Source: an uncultured Ruminiclostridium sp.
Lineage (GTDB): Bacteria > Bacillota > Clostridia > Oscillospirales > Ruminococcaceae
Length of the DNA: 64,000 nt
Assembly (NCBI GenBank): GCA_910579265.1
Contig: CAJTTE010000005.1
Location: 79,948 to 143,947 of the forward strand
Reading direction: 5' to 3'
Part shown: piece after piece, positions 37,156 to 46,503 of the stretch
Layout: every line of letters starts with the position of its first letter
How positions within the stretch are numbered: position 1 is the first letter of the stretch
Translations under genes and position numbers: made by a program
Notes under the pieces: model-generated
What the model saw: only the letters and a program-made list of their open reading frames with translations
Told to the model about the DNA's origin: nothing
Databases searched by the model: none

Positions 37156-37381
37156 CTTCAAAGTTATTGGAATAGGGTGCATAAATTAACACAAGCGTAG
37201 TATTCATGCGGTTTTTAGCATTTCATACCCTATCGCCTAAAAATGCTACTCTACTATTTTTTATAAATAATACGCTTTATATACACCGTTACAAACTGCC
37301 CGCCGAAAAAATCCGGAAGCCCCTCTGATAAAAAAGTATATATTAAAAAGCAGTCTTATATTTTTATCTTCCGATGCTTTC

Positions 37382-38590
37382 TTATTTTACTCTGAACACA
37401 TTTCCCATATATCCTACGCAGTTTCTTCCACCGCTTTTTGCCAGCGATAAGCTGTCCTCAGCCTCCTTGAGCAGCTTGGAATAATCGTTGAATTCTCCTT
37501 CTGCAATAGAAGAAACACCCACCGAAACGGTAACCACCCTGCCGTCCTTCCCGTCGGTAAAGGGCAAAGCCATTCTTTCAACACTGCTGCGAAGCTGTTC
37601 GGCAAAATATATCAGATCATATTCCTTTGTATCCTGCAAGATCAGAACGAACTCATCCCCTCCGTACCTTGACACAATGTCTGTCTTGGACTTGGCGGTT
37701 ATCCTGACGCAATTGCAGATATTATAAAGGCACTGATCCCCTTCCGAATCAGTATGTCCGTGATTGTATTCCCTGAAATTATCAATATCAAAAAAAACAG
37801 CGGCAATGTTATTGTCGATTCCGCGGTCAATAATATCCGTAAGCCTTCTGGTAAGACCTTTTTTATTCAGCAGTCCGGTCAATGAATCCTTCTCGTCCAT
37901 CTGCCGGCAGCGTTCATTAGCGGTATTCAGCTTTCTGTCGCTTATAACAAGGCAGCAATGTGAGCTGTAAACCAAAGCTGAGATTAAAACATAAACAAGT
38001 GAAAAAACAACCGCCAGAAACAGCGTATAATAATCGGCTCCGAAAATCAACCCCGAAACAAGTAAAAAAGCAAGAAACGGCGTTATTATAAGAACGGAAC
38101 TCTTAACGTTAAGAAGCGGAAATACAGTCATTATCGAAAGGTACAAATAAAACCGATATGAAAACATATTACAGCTGAAATCAGCAGCCGTGATCAATAC
38201 AAGCGCCAAAGAAAAAACAGACCAGTATACCAAAACCAATTGACGTATCCTTTTTAGGTCCGTTCTTTTCTTTTTATACTCGCGGTACAGTAAAACAGCC
38301 GCCGAACCGCAGCCGAAAAAAATAACCAGAAGACCCGCCAGGCACAAAACTGACTGTTTTATATCATCCTTCGACATATTTATTATAGTAACGATTGAAA
38401 AAAGCAGCGCAATAACCACTGCGGGAATAGTAAAAAAAATTACTCTCCTGCAATTTACGCTGCATAAATTTTGCTTAAGAAGACTGGCGGACAATGGATC
38501 CTCTGCTTCGAATTCGCGGATTTTTGATCCGTTTAAATGCTTACCGTATTCCTCTGCAACACTTTTTAAAATTTTTAAAAGACCCGACAA
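37382..38590 (-). CDS. Membrane-bound diguanylate cyclase (GGDEF)
   Basis: 402 residues. The N-terminal cytoplasmic stretch is followed by six or so transmembrane helices (about 50-220) and a GGDEF domain (about 235-400), with the active-site loop SRYGGDEFVLI and DIDNFREYNHGHTDSEGD metal and substrate motifs. It should make cyclic di-GMP from two GTP. The inhibitory I-site (RxxD five residues before GGDEF) is not present, since the Arg position is Ser. The start is probably TTG 38590 after GAGGAAAG. No phosphodiesterase or PilZ gene is nearby. Confidence 0.9.
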   Translation of the reverse strand: MSGLLKILKSVAEEYGKHLNGSKIREFEAEDPLSASLLKQNLCSVNCRRVIFFTIPAVVIALLFSIVTIINMSKDDIKQSVLCLAGLLVIFFGCGSAAVLLYREYKKKRTDLKRIRQLVLVYWSVFSLALVLITAADFSCNMFSYRFYLYLSIMTVFPLLNVKSSVLIITPFLAFLLVSGLIFGADYYTLFLAVVFSLVYVLISALVYSSHCCLVISDRKLNTANERCRQMDEKDSLTGLLNKKGLTRRLTDIIDRGIDNNIAAVFFDIDNFREYNHGHTDSEGDQCLYNICNCVRITAKSKTDIVSRYGGDEFVLILQDTKEYDLIYFAEQLRSSVERMALPFTDGKDGRVVTVSVGVSSIAEGEFNDYSKLLKEAEDSLSLAKSGGRNCVGYMGNVFRVK

Positions 38591-38660
38591 TTTTCTTTCC
38601 TCTTGATTCTGTTTAAATGCAATATGATATTTCGATCTGAACCTGCGGCAGGACTGTAAG

Positions 38661-39458
38661 TTAATTACACATCTTAAGCGTCTCTATGCATTTGGTGGGA
38701 CAGGCTTCGGCACAGATTCCGCAGGAAACGCATTTATTATAGTCTATTTCCGCATGATTTCCGTTAATGCTGACGGCGCCCTCCGGACACTTTTTAACAC
38801 ATATACCGCAGCCGATACAGCCGTTTTTGCAAACGGTACGGGTGATCTTTCCGACATCTTGGGACGAGCACCTTACCGCCGTAAGCGCAGACCTTTTCTT
38901 AAGAGATATAAGATGATTGGGGCAGGTCTTGACGCATTTTCCGCAGGCTATGCATTTGGCGGGGTTTATAACCGCTATTCCGTTTTTAATTTCTATAGCG
39001 CCGCTGTCGCATACGGAAACACAGTCCCCGAATCCGATACAGCCGTAAGAACAGCTGCCCTTACCGTTATAGAACTTCTCTGCGGCAACGCAGCTCCTTG
39101 TTCCCACATAAACATATTTATCCTCTGTAGCTCCGCTGCATCCGTTGCAATGGACATAAGCGGCGACAGGCTCGCTCTCCTCGACCTCTACGCCTAAAAT
39201 ACCGCTTATCCTGCGGTTTACTTCGATCCCTCCCGGCGCACAGAGGTTAGGCTTTGCTTCACCTTTTGCAATGGCATTTGCGTAAGCCTCGCATCCGGCG
39301 AAACCGCAGCCTCCGCAATTAGCCCCCGGTAACGCCTCGGTAATTCTTTCAACCGTTTCGTCGGTCTTAACAAAAAACAATTTTCCGGCCACTGTAAGAA
39401 GAGCCCCCGAAACTGCCCCTATAAGCAGGAAAAATAAAATCCTCAATACAAAATCCAT
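38661..39458 (-). CDS. rnfB: Rnf complex iron-sulfur subunit RnfB
   Basis: Electron carrier subunit that accepts electrons from ferredoxin for the Rnf complex. 265 residues: an N-terminal membrane helix, a CGGCGFAGCEAYA cluster motif (about 46), then several ferredoxin-type 4Fe-4S motifs (CIACGKCVKTCP, CIGCGICVKKCP, CVSCGICAEACP). It is the last gene of the six-gene rnf operon; the ATG follows GGGGGAT, two bases after the rnfA stop. Confidence 0.95.
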   Translation of the reverse strand: MDFVLRILFFLLIGAVSGALLTVAGKLFFVKTDETVERITEALPGANCGGCGFAGCEAYANAIAKGEAKPNLCAPGGIEVNRRISGILGVEVEESEPVAAYVHCNGCSGATEDKYVYVGTRSCVAAEKFYNGKGSCSYGCIGFGDCVSVCDSGAIEIKNGIAVINPAKCIACGKCVKTCPNHLISLKKRSALTAVRCSSQDVGKITRTVCKNGCIGCGICVKKCPEGAVSINGNHAEIDYNKCVSCGICAEACPTKCIETLKMCN

Positions 39459-39459
39459 A

Positions 39460-40062
39460 TTATCCCCCGAAAATGTTATCTACTATTCCGCCAAAGCCTA
39501 TGAACGCAAGAGAAACGATGGAAGCCGCTATCAGGGTTATCGGAGTACCCTGAAGAGCCTTGGGAACGTTACAGCGTTCTATTCTTCCTCTGACGCCCGA
39601 AAAAATGAGCATAACCAACAGAAATCCGGCGCCCGCACTGACGGAATTAACAATAGCGTCTCCGAATCCGTATCCGCTGTCGATATTAAGGATAGTAACA
39701 CCCAAAACGGCGCAGTTGGTTGTGATAAGCGGCAAATACACGCCCAGCGCCTTATAAAGGGGAGGCATATATTTTTTCATTGCCATTTCGACTAACTGTA
39801 CCAATAGCGCGATTATAAGAATAAATGCCACCGTCTGCATATATTCTATTTTAAGCGGAACAAGCACTCCGTAATATATAGGATATGTAGCCGCCGTAGC
39901 AAAAACCATTACAAACGTGACCGCAATACCCATTCCGAGAGAGCTGCTCGCCTTTTTGGAAACTCCCAGAAAGGGACAAATACCCAAAAACTTGCTTAAC
40001 ACAAAGTTTTCGGTAAGTATGCCCGTAAGAAGTATAACGGCAATATTTTTGAATATATCCAT
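39460..40062 (-). CDS. rnfA: Rnf complex membrane subunit RnfA
   Basis: 200-residue integral membrane protein with six predicted helices and conserved NFVLSKFLGICPFLGVS. RnfA and RnfE form a pseudo-symmetric pair in the membrane that passes electrons across and contributes to ion transport. The start overlaps the rnfE stop by one base, and AAGGAGG lies inside the end of rnfE. Confidence 0.96.
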   Translation of the reverse strand: MDIFKNIAVILLTGILTENFVLSKFLGICPFLGVSKKASSSLGMGIAVTFVMVFATAATYPIYYGVLVPLKIEYMQTVAFILIIALLVQLVEMAMKKYMPPLYKALGVYLPLITTNCAVLGVTILNIDSGYGFGDAIVNSVSAGAGFLLVMLIFSGVRGRIERCNVPKALQGTPITLIAASIVSLAFIGFGGIVDNIFGG

Positions 40063-40754
40063 TATTTTACCTCCTTGACGGACTCAGTATTTTGAGGAAT
40101 TTCTTCCGCGTCGGCAAATCTGCAAGCGTCTCTGTTAGGGCATCCCGTACAACTGATATCCTTCGGCTTCTTTTTGCTGATTCTGCCAACGATAGCTATT
40201 ATAACGCCAAGGGAGAAGAACCCGCCTGCCGGAAGAATAAAAATTGTCATCGGTTGTATAAAATCAGGCATTACCTGTAATCCGAACCATGTTCCCGATC
40301 CGAGGATTTCTCTGAAAGAGCCCACCGTCAGAAGAGAAAGAGTAAAACCTAAACCCATTCCAAGTCCGTCCAGTACTGAGGGGATCACCTTGTTCTTGCA
40401 CGCAAACATTTCGGCGCGTCCCAGAATGATACAGTTTACCGTTATAAGACTTAAAAACAATCCGAGAGCGTCATAAAGGGATGGTATATATTTTTGAAGG
40501 AGCATGCCCACAAGCGTTACAAACCCGGAAATTATAACAATGAAACAAGGCAGTCTCACTTGAGACGGAATGATCTTCTTTAAAAGAGAAATAGCCAGAT
40601 TTGAACATACAAGCACGAAAGTAGTGGCAAGACCCATTCCGAGTCCGTTTTCCGCCATAGTAGTGACCGCTAAAGTAGGACACATTCCCAGAAGCATTAC
40701 AAGATTCGGATTTTCTTTAAGAATACCCTTGGTAAATTCTTTTAAATAACTCAT
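40062..40754 (-). CDS. rnfE: Rnf complex membrane subunit RnfE
   Basis: 230 residues, six helices, with LVMLLGMCPTLAVTT and CIILGRAEMFA conserved motifs. It is the partner of RnfA. A C-terminal cysteine-containing tail (CTGCPNRDACRFADA) extends past the last helix, as seen in some clostridial forms. It is located between rnfG and rnfA. Confidence 0.96.
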   Translation of the reverse strand: MSYLKEFTKGILKENPNLVMLLGMCPTLAVTTMAENGLGMGLATTFVLVCSNLAISLLKKIIPSQVRLPCFIVIISGFVTLVGMLLQKYIPSLYDALGLFLSLITVNCIILGRAEMFACKNKVIPSVLDGLGMGLGFTLSLLTVGSFREILGSGTWFGLQVMPDFIQPMTIFILPAGGFFSLGVIIAIVGRISKKKPKDISCTGCPNRDACRFADAEEIPQNTESVKEVK

Positions 40755-40758
40755 CCGG

Positions 40759-41328
40759 TCACTCCCCCTTCTCTGCGTTTAATTGCGCATAGGTGCTTAA
40801 AGCTATATTGACGGCTTTCGTAACTCCCTTGGACGAATACGTAGCTCCCGTAACCGCCTGTATTTCATTTCCTGACGAAGGACTGTTTTTTACGGCATTT
40901 ATCTCTCCCGTTTTTCCCCTGAACTGCGAAAGAAAATCCGGGCTGTTCACCTTTGTACCCAGACCCGGAGTTTCTCCGAGGGATACGACGCTGACCGCTT
41001 TGACGCTTCCGTCGGCATTCATGGCGATTAGAAGATCGATGCCTCCCTTTGCATATCCGTCTGTGATAACTTCAAAGGCTATACTGCCGTCGGATTTTTT
41101 TATCATTTTTTCCACATTGTCGGGCTTATCGATTTCATAGCCTGCTTGCTTCCAATCGGATACAATAGAATAATCGCCCTCGCCCATGGTCTCGGTACAA
41201 GCGGACATCAGCTTGTCTGTGATCACACCCGATGTATCCACATAGGTAAATTCATGGGTAAATACAAGTAAAACTGCCACAATTGTAGTGACGCAGGTAA
41301 GAACGATAGTCGGTTTAAATTTGCTCAT
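40759..41328 (-). CDS. rnfG: Rnf complex FMN-carrying subunit RnfG
   Basis: 189 residues. One N-terminal membrane helix precedes an FMN-binding domain with the covalent-FMN motif TGATYSS near residue 165, where the Thr is the attachment site. The domain lies outside the membrane. Its start overlaps the rnfD stop (ATGA). Confidence 0.95.
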   Translation of the reverse strand: MSKFKPTIVLTCVTTIVAVLLVFTHEFTYVDTSGVITDKLMSACTETMGEGDYSIVSDWKQAGYEIDKPDNVEKMIKKSDGSIAFEVITDGYAKGGIDLLIAMNADGSVKAVSVVSLGETPGLGTKVNSPDFLSQFRGKTGEINAVKNSPSSGNEIQAVTGATYSSKGVTKAVNIALSTYAQLNAEKGE

Positions 41329-42254
41329 TCCTTTTTCGCCTCCTTTTTGGCACCAAAGGGGTGCGAAACAGTAAGCTTATCTATATACGGAGTAAGGATA
41401 TTCATAATAAGTATTGAATAGGAAACACCCTCCGGCATTGAACCGAAATTTCTGATGAGAAACGTAAGTATTCCGCATCCCACCGCGAAAATAAGCTTTC
41501 CTCCTGTTCTTATCGGCGTTGTGGCATAATCCGTAGCCATAAAAAACGCACCCAGCATAAGTCCGCCGGAAAGCACCTGTAAAGTAACGTCTCCGCCCGA
41601 TACAAAAGTCAGAAGCGCGACAGTACCTATATATGCCAGCGGAGTAACCGGATTTATTATTCTCATAACAATAAGATAAAGTCCGCCCAGTATCAGAGCC
41701 GCATTACAGCATTCGCCTATGCATCCGGATTTGGCGAAAAAAAGATCGAACAGCTCATAACCGTTCTCAGAAACAAGAGGAGTGGCGGTTGAAACTGCGT
41801 CAGCGGTCATATTGTAGAAAAACGGTTTTACCCATGTTGTCATATATGAGGAAAATGAAAGCATAAGCACAATTCTTGCAGTAATAGCCGGATTGGCAAA
41901 ATTCTGACCGATGCCCCCGAAGCATTGCTTGACCACCACGATAGCCACTAAACTTCCTATTACCGCCATATATAACGGAAGTGTGGGCGGCAAATTAAAA
42001 GCAAGAAGCATACCCGTAACAACTGCCGACAAATCGTTTATGGTACGCGGACGCTTGGTTGCTTTTTCAAAAAGAAGCTCCGCAACGACGCACGCCGCCG
42101 AGCAAACAACTATCATCAATAAAGCCCTGAGCCCGTAAATGTATACGGAAGCCCCTGCGGCGGGCAGCATGGCTATTATAACATGAAGCATTATTTTTTG
42201 TGTCGTCGCATTGCTTTTTATGTGAGGAGCGGGTTCAATAAGGTAATTTGTCAT
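41325..42254 (-). CDS. rnfD: Rnf complex membrane subunit RnfD
   Basis: 309 residues with about nine helices. The covalent FMN site STATPL is present near residue 160. Together with RnfG it carries electrons across the membrane during ferredoxin:NAD+ oxidoreduction coupled to Na+ or H+ export. The coupling ion cannot be deduced here. Confidence 0.95.
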   Translation of the reverse strand: MTNYLIEPAPHIKSNATTQKIMLHVIIAMLPAAGASVYIYGLRALLMIVVCSAACVVAELLFEKATKRPRTINDLSAVVTGMLLAFNLPPTLPLYMAVIGSLVAIVVVKQCFGGIGQNFANPAITARIVLMLSFSSYMTTWVKPFFYNMTADAVSTATPLVSENGYELFDLFFAKSGCIGECCNAALILGGLYLIVMRIINPVTPLAYIGTVALLTFVSGGDVTLQVLSGGLMLGAFFMATDYATTPIRTGGKLIFAVGCGILTFLIRNFGSMPEGVSYSILIMNILTPYIDKLTVSHPFGAKKEAKKE

Positions 42255-42258
42255 TTTC

Positions 42259-43545
42259 TCATCCTCCGTTTCTCAGCATAATTTTAGCAAGCTGATTTTT
42301 TTCCGACAGATTGCGTTTGGCGGGACATACATAAGAGCAGGCTCCGCAGTTCATACATAAATTTACTTTAAGCTTTTTCAGTCTTTCGGTATCCTTTGCG
42401 TCATAAGCCGACTCAAGCTCCGTTGGCATAAGATTAAGCGAGCATGCCCGTACACACCGCCCGCAGCGGATGCACGGCGAAGGCTCTGTACCGGCTGCTG
42501 TGCCGTCAAAAAATAAAACCGCATTGTTTGTTTTCATGATCGGCATTTCGGGATCATAAACGCTGCTGCCCATCATGGGACCGCCGAATATAACGCGGCT
42601 CGGCTGTTTCCTGAGATTGGCGATCTTTATTATATCGGAAAGCTGTGTTCCGACCGGAACGAATATATTTACGGGCTTGTTCACAATATTGCCGTCAATA
42701 GTGATCCTTCTCCTGATAAGCGGTATTCCGGTCTTAACATACTCGCTTATGAATATTACCGACGAACAGTTCATGACCAGACATCCCACCGACATGGGGA
42801 GCTCGCCCTCTTTAAGAATACGTCCGGTTATATTATATATCATGATTTTTTCCGCACCCTGAGGATAGGATGAAGGAAGGCGTCTTACATTTATTCCCTG
42901 CTCCTTGCCGCACAAGTCCGAAAGTATTGATATTGCCTTGACCTTATCAGACTCGACTCCTATATGGGCATTAGGAATATCAAGATATTTCATAATGAGC
43001 TTTATACCGTTTATAAGCTCCCTTGAGCTTTCGATGATCGCACGGTAATCAGAAGTTATATAAGGCTCACATTCTGCGGCATTGACCAAAAGCGTGTCGA
43101 TCCTTGCTTCCTTCGGATCAAAGTTAAGCTTTACATATGTAGGAAAGCCGGCACCTCCGAGTCCCACGGAACCGCTGTTTTTCACCGCTTGGATAAAGTC
43201 GCTTCTGTTGTTTATTACCGGCGGCTTTACGCTTTCATGAAGCTCCTGACGGTTAGACGATTCTATAATGACCGCCGTATTTCTTTTGCCGGCGATATTT
43301 ATAACGTCCGTGATTCCCGTGACCTTTCCCGTGATGCTCGCATGAACGGGAGACGAAATAACCGCTTCACTGCTTCCGATAAGCTGACCTGTCTTTACCT
43401 CGTCGCCGGTCTTGACAAGGGGCGTACACGGCACGCCGCCATGCTGCGACATGCTTATAACGACCTTAGACGGCGATAAAGTCTTAAGAGTAGGCATTTC
43501 CGCAGAAGCCTTAAAGTGCGGAAGCTTAATAGAATGTAATTTCAT
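42259..43545 (-). CDS. rnfC: Rnf complex NADH-binding subunit RnfC
   Basis: First gene of the rnf operon. 428 residues from ATG 43545 (AAGGG seven bases upstream; the frame from 43563 includes that site). The FMN/NADH-binding region has GGAGFPTYVKL, and two 4Fe-4S motifs lie near the C-terminus, CIRCGRCVRAC and CMNCGACSYVC. It sits on the cytoplasmic face and reduces NAD+. The operon order C-D-G-E-A-B is the standard clostridial one. Confidence 0.95.
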   Translation of the reverse strand: MKLHSIKLPHFKASAEMPTLKTLSPSKVVISMSQHGGVPCTPLVKTGDEVKTGQLIGSSEAVISSPVHASITGKVTGITDVINIAGKRNTAVIIESSNRQELHESVKPPVINNRSDFIQAVKNSGSVGLGGAGFPTYVKLNFDPKEARIDTLLVNAAECEPYITSDYRAIIESSRELINGIKLIMKYLDIPNAHIGVESDKVKAISILSDLCGKEQGINVRRLPSSYPQGAEKIMIYNITGRILKEGELPMSVGCLVMNCSSVIFISEYVKTGIPLIRRRITIDGNIVNKPVNIFVPVGTQLSDIIKIANLRKQPSRVIFGGPMMGSSVYDPEMPIMKTNNAVLFFDGTAAGTEPSPCIRCGRCVRACSLNLMPTELESAYDAKDTERLKKLKVNLCMNCGACSYVCPAKRNLSEKNQLAKIMLRNGG

Positions 43546-43764
43546 AAAAATACCCTTTATCATTTATTGAAATTTGAGGGATTCCTCAAAAGAAAAACAT
43601 AAAAACGGCACAAGCAATAAGGAATAAAACACCTTGTCATAAAAATAAATATATCCAAGGGAGCAGTATGACGTTGAAGAAATAAACAAGTCTCTTCAAA
43701 GCGTCATTCTGCGCCTTAATTTATCGTCCGTAAACAAATGCTCCCTGAAAGGAATGATTACATA

Positions 43765-44472
43765 ATGTTTATGCTTTTGATCCAGAACGTATTAAAAAAT
43801 CTGATTTTCTTCGCCCTTCACTTTGACGGAATGAATAATTTTCCGAAGCCTCTGTCAAAAAAAGAAGAGCTTGAATGCATACGGCTGATAGCCGGCGGAG
43901 ATGAAAAGGCAAGGGAAAAGCTTATAGAACACAATCTCCGTTTAGTTGCCTATATAGTAAAAAAGCATTATTCCGAATCCTGTGATCAGGAAGACCTGAT
44001 TTCTATAGGAACGATCGGGCTTATAAAAGCCGTGGAAACTTACTCGGAAGGAAGAAACACAAATTTTTCCACATACGCAGGAAAATGCATAGATAATCAG
44101 ATAAAAATGTATTTTCGAAAAATCAAGCATCAGCAGACCGAAATGTACCTTGACGCACCGATAGAAATAGATAAGGAAGGTAATCCGCTGACAATAGCCG
44201 ATATTTTCAAAGACGTGACCGATGTGTCAAAAGAAGTCGATCTTCGTATCGATCTTCAAAAGCTGTACAGATATATAAACGAAACGCTTGATGAACGTGA
44301 AAAACTTATTTTAACGAGCCGATACGGATTAAATTCAGGAAAAGGATTTCCCGACAAAGCACTGACGCAGCGGGAAGTAGCCGAAAAATTGAATATATCC
44401 CGCTCATACGTAAGCAGAATTGAAAAAAAAGCTTTAAAAAAATTATCAGATAGATTTGAAAAAAATGACTGA
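43765..44472 (+). CDS. sigK: Sporulation sigma factor, pro-sigma-K
   Basis: 235 residues from ATG 43765 (GAAAGGA site). The hydrophobic N-terminus (MFMLLIQNVLKNLIFFALHF) followed by NNFPKPLS matches the pro-sequence of sigma-K, which is removed by SpoIVFB in the mother cell. Region 2 includes NLRLVAYIVKKHY and DLISIGTIGLIKAVETY; region 4 includes the helix-turn-helix TQREVAEKLNISRSYVSRIEKKALKKL. The gene is uninterrupted (no skin element). It controls late mother-cell genes such as coat and lysis genes. Confidence 0.93.
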   Translation: MFMLLIQNVLKNLIFFALHFDGMNNFPKPLSKKEELECIRLIAGGDEKAREKLIEHNLRLVAYIVKKHYSESCDQEDLISIGTIGLIKAVETYSEGRNTNFSTYAGKCIDNQIKMYFRKIKHQQTEMYLDAPIEIDKEGNPLTIADIFKDVTDVSKEVDLRIDLQKLYRYINETLDEREKLILTSRYGLNSGKGFPDKALTQREVAEKLNISRSYVSRIEKKALKKLSDRFEKND

Positions 44473-44639
44473 CAACATAATTTTTATTTTACCTCATAAG
44501 TGGAAAAATGTCAATTGTTTATAGCCCGAAATTTCACTGTATACTTACCCTGCGATAAAAAACGCATTATGCTTGCGGAAAACAAAGTAAAGCCGATATT
44601 TTATCACTTCCCGCCATAATCACGTTTTTTCGATCTCTT

Positions 44640-44880
44640 CTTCCTCTTTCACCAGCTGAGGTTATTATATCATAAAAAGAGCGCAGCAAAGCGGAGTGAT
44701 TCCCAAAAAACGATACAATGTTCTCAGACATTAAAATAAGATCTTCCTCTTTCCTTTGTCTGAGGTTATTATACCATAAGAAAAGTGAGCAAAGCGAACG
44801 CTTCCTTTAAAACGGTAAAATGTTCTCAAACATTAAAATAATTTCTTCCACTTTACTTCGTTTGAGGTTATTATACCACA
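44640..44880 (+). repeat. Tandem ~104-bp hairpin repeat (array 2)
   Basis: Two and a half units of the family at 29370-29950, with both linker variants. It is downstream of sigK in a 1.1-kb gap that also holds two inverted-end elements. Confidence 0.8.
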
Positions 44881-45121
44881 TACGCCTATCTGCTTTCAAT
44901 GGCCAAATCGGAAAAAACCAAAAAAAATTTCACCTTAAAATTTCCCCGCAGTTATCCCCATTATCGAGGTCGATAACCATAAAAACGATTTTCGATAAAT
45001 AACCTTTTAGTTGTCTTAAAGCAGCAGTTTAATTTTTCTGCCGTGAAAAAAGCTCGGCTTACAAAAAGCCTGATACTGATTGTGGAAACAGTTTCAGATT
45101 ACGAAAGGGCAGCGGCGTATT

Positions 45122-45296
45122 GTTATTATATTGCTCCCCCAAGTAACTCTTTAAGAATTTGTGCGCCGAAGGGCTGTGGAAAGACAAGGAAGAAGACCGC
45201 AGGAATATGCACATATTTCAAAGGCTTCTGACGAAGTATTTAGGCAGCCGGGCAAGCAGAATAATTCAAGAGTTAATTGGGGGAGCAATAATATAA
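45122..45296. mobile_element. Inverted-end element with 29-bp ends
   Basis: Ends beginning TTATTATATTGCTCCCCCAA and, inverted, TTATATTATTGCTCCCCCAA, each extended to AACTCTT: a 29-bp inverted repeat with few mismatches enclosing ~117 bp. There is no gene; the small frames across it lack ribosome sites. A MITE-like element unrelated to families 1 and 2. Confidence 0.6.
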
Positions 45297-45414
45297 AAGA
45301 GCATGTTTCTTTAAGAATTAAAGCAATAAGGCTGACGGCAATTTCTTCCTGAAAAAATCGTTATATCCGGTTTTTTGTGGCTCATACAAGACCGAAGCAT
45401 ACTTTCCGGCAGAT

Positions 45415-45594
45415 TTAAGGTAACACCGCACAATGATTGCGTGTGAATTGCGCAGTCAGATATTTCGTCAGCTTGCATAAATACGACGCAGGAATACCGA
45501 CGTATTTCAAGGAGGATTTGTGTAAGCTGACGGAATATATGCAAGCAATACGCACGCAAAGCCGTCAGGCGGTCATTGTGCGGTATTGCCTTAA
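45415..45594 (+). mobile_element. MITE family 1, copy 5 (best preserved)
   Basis: 180 bp, with inverted ends TTAAGGTAACACCGCACAATGA and TCATTGTGCGGTATTGCCTTAA, matching at 20 of 22 positions. Internal arms (TTTCGTCAGCTT and AAGCTGACGGAA) extend the inverted symmetry, so the whole element can fold into a long hairpin. It lies 18 bases from the 3' end of the next gene. Confidence 0.85.
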
Positions 45595-45611
45595 TAAAGC
45601 GGATTATGATT

Positions 45612-46178
45612 TTATAAAAACTCGCACTGACCTCCGCCCCAAAAATCAGAGTTATAGTCGTATATATGTTCACCCGTGTTGCCGTCTCCCCAAAACAACA
45701 GCTTTTCATGATCAAAAACAAATTCGCAGCCGTTCTCCGGAGCACCATAATCGGACCGTAGCCAAAGAAAAAGCGAAAAGATTCCGATATCGTCTTTTAC
45801 ATCATCCGGATTTATATGAATTCGGTAAATAAAATCCTTTGGTTCCCGGGCAAAATGGAGATCCGCCATACTTTTGACTAATCCCTTATCCGTTCTGATG
45901 CCTATACCCATTGTACCGAACACCGGAAGCATTGCTTTCAGCATTTCTTCATACAGAATTTGAATGTGTCCGGTAATAAAACCGAGCGTATTTTTAAGTA
46001 TAGCCTCTTTTCCCTCCGATTGTCCCATGATCATAAGGACAGGACAGGATTGACCTGAAAATTCACTGTTCCATGACATATGAATTCTCATTCTATGCGT
46101 CTCATCCTTCTCGTATTTCTCGTGCTTCCTGATATCCATAAGCTCATTAAAAGCCGTCTCGTCAAACCGGTATTTCAT
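45612..46178 (-). CDS. Hypothetical protein, possibly immunity-type
   Basis: 188 residues from ATG 46178 (AGAGG about ten bases upstream; an ATG at 46187 is only one base from it). No signal peptide or membrane helix. The C-terminal part, SLFLWLRSDYGAPENGCEFVFDHEKL, recalls small intracellular proteins of the polymorphic-toxin immunity type, but no family was recognised and no toxin gene is adjacent. The 3' end abuts MITE copy 5. Confidence 0.6.
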   Translation of the reverse strand: MKYRFDETAFNELMDIRKHEKYEKDETHRMRIHMSWNSEFSGQSCPVLMIMGQSEGKEAILKNTLGFITGHIQILYEEMLKAMLPVFGTMGIGIRTDKGLVKSMADLHFAREPKDFIYRIHINPDDVKDDIGIFSLFLWLRSDYGAPENGCEFVFDHEKLLFWGDGNTGEHIYDYNSDFWGGGQCEFL

Positions 46179-46448
46179 CTGATACATTCCTCTGTCTTCG
46201 TTTTATATTTTGATGTCTTATTGGCAGCACTGCGCATTCTGCTTGCTTTTCTGTTTCTTACAAACCGATACCGATGCTTATAATACGACCGTTCCCTTAT
46301 TCAACGATACGAAAAGCGGCGACCATTTAGCTATTTCATATCAATATCCTATTCCGTCTGTCCGCAAAACCCTTAACCTGCATACAGCCTAAAAACAATG
46401 ATGACGGATAAAAACATATCATGTACGTTTTCCCGTAAACAAACAATA

Positions 46449-46480
46449 AACGGAAAGCTTTAAATCTTTCCGTTTTGTTT
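46449..46480. terminator. Intrinsic terminator
   Basis: An ACGGAAAG/CTTTCCGT stem with T-rich flanks on both strands, 25 bases past the stop of the hemerythrin gene. Confidence 0.65.
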
Positions 46481-46503
46481 TATAATATGAACTATATCGG
46501 ATG

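Noticed and set aside
45311..45748. 145-codon minus-strand reading frame and its plus-strand partner 45437-45832
   Set aside because: Both run through the MITE; the same pseudo-protein recurs at 16605-16823, 20079-20357 and 35293-35514 wherever the repeat lies.
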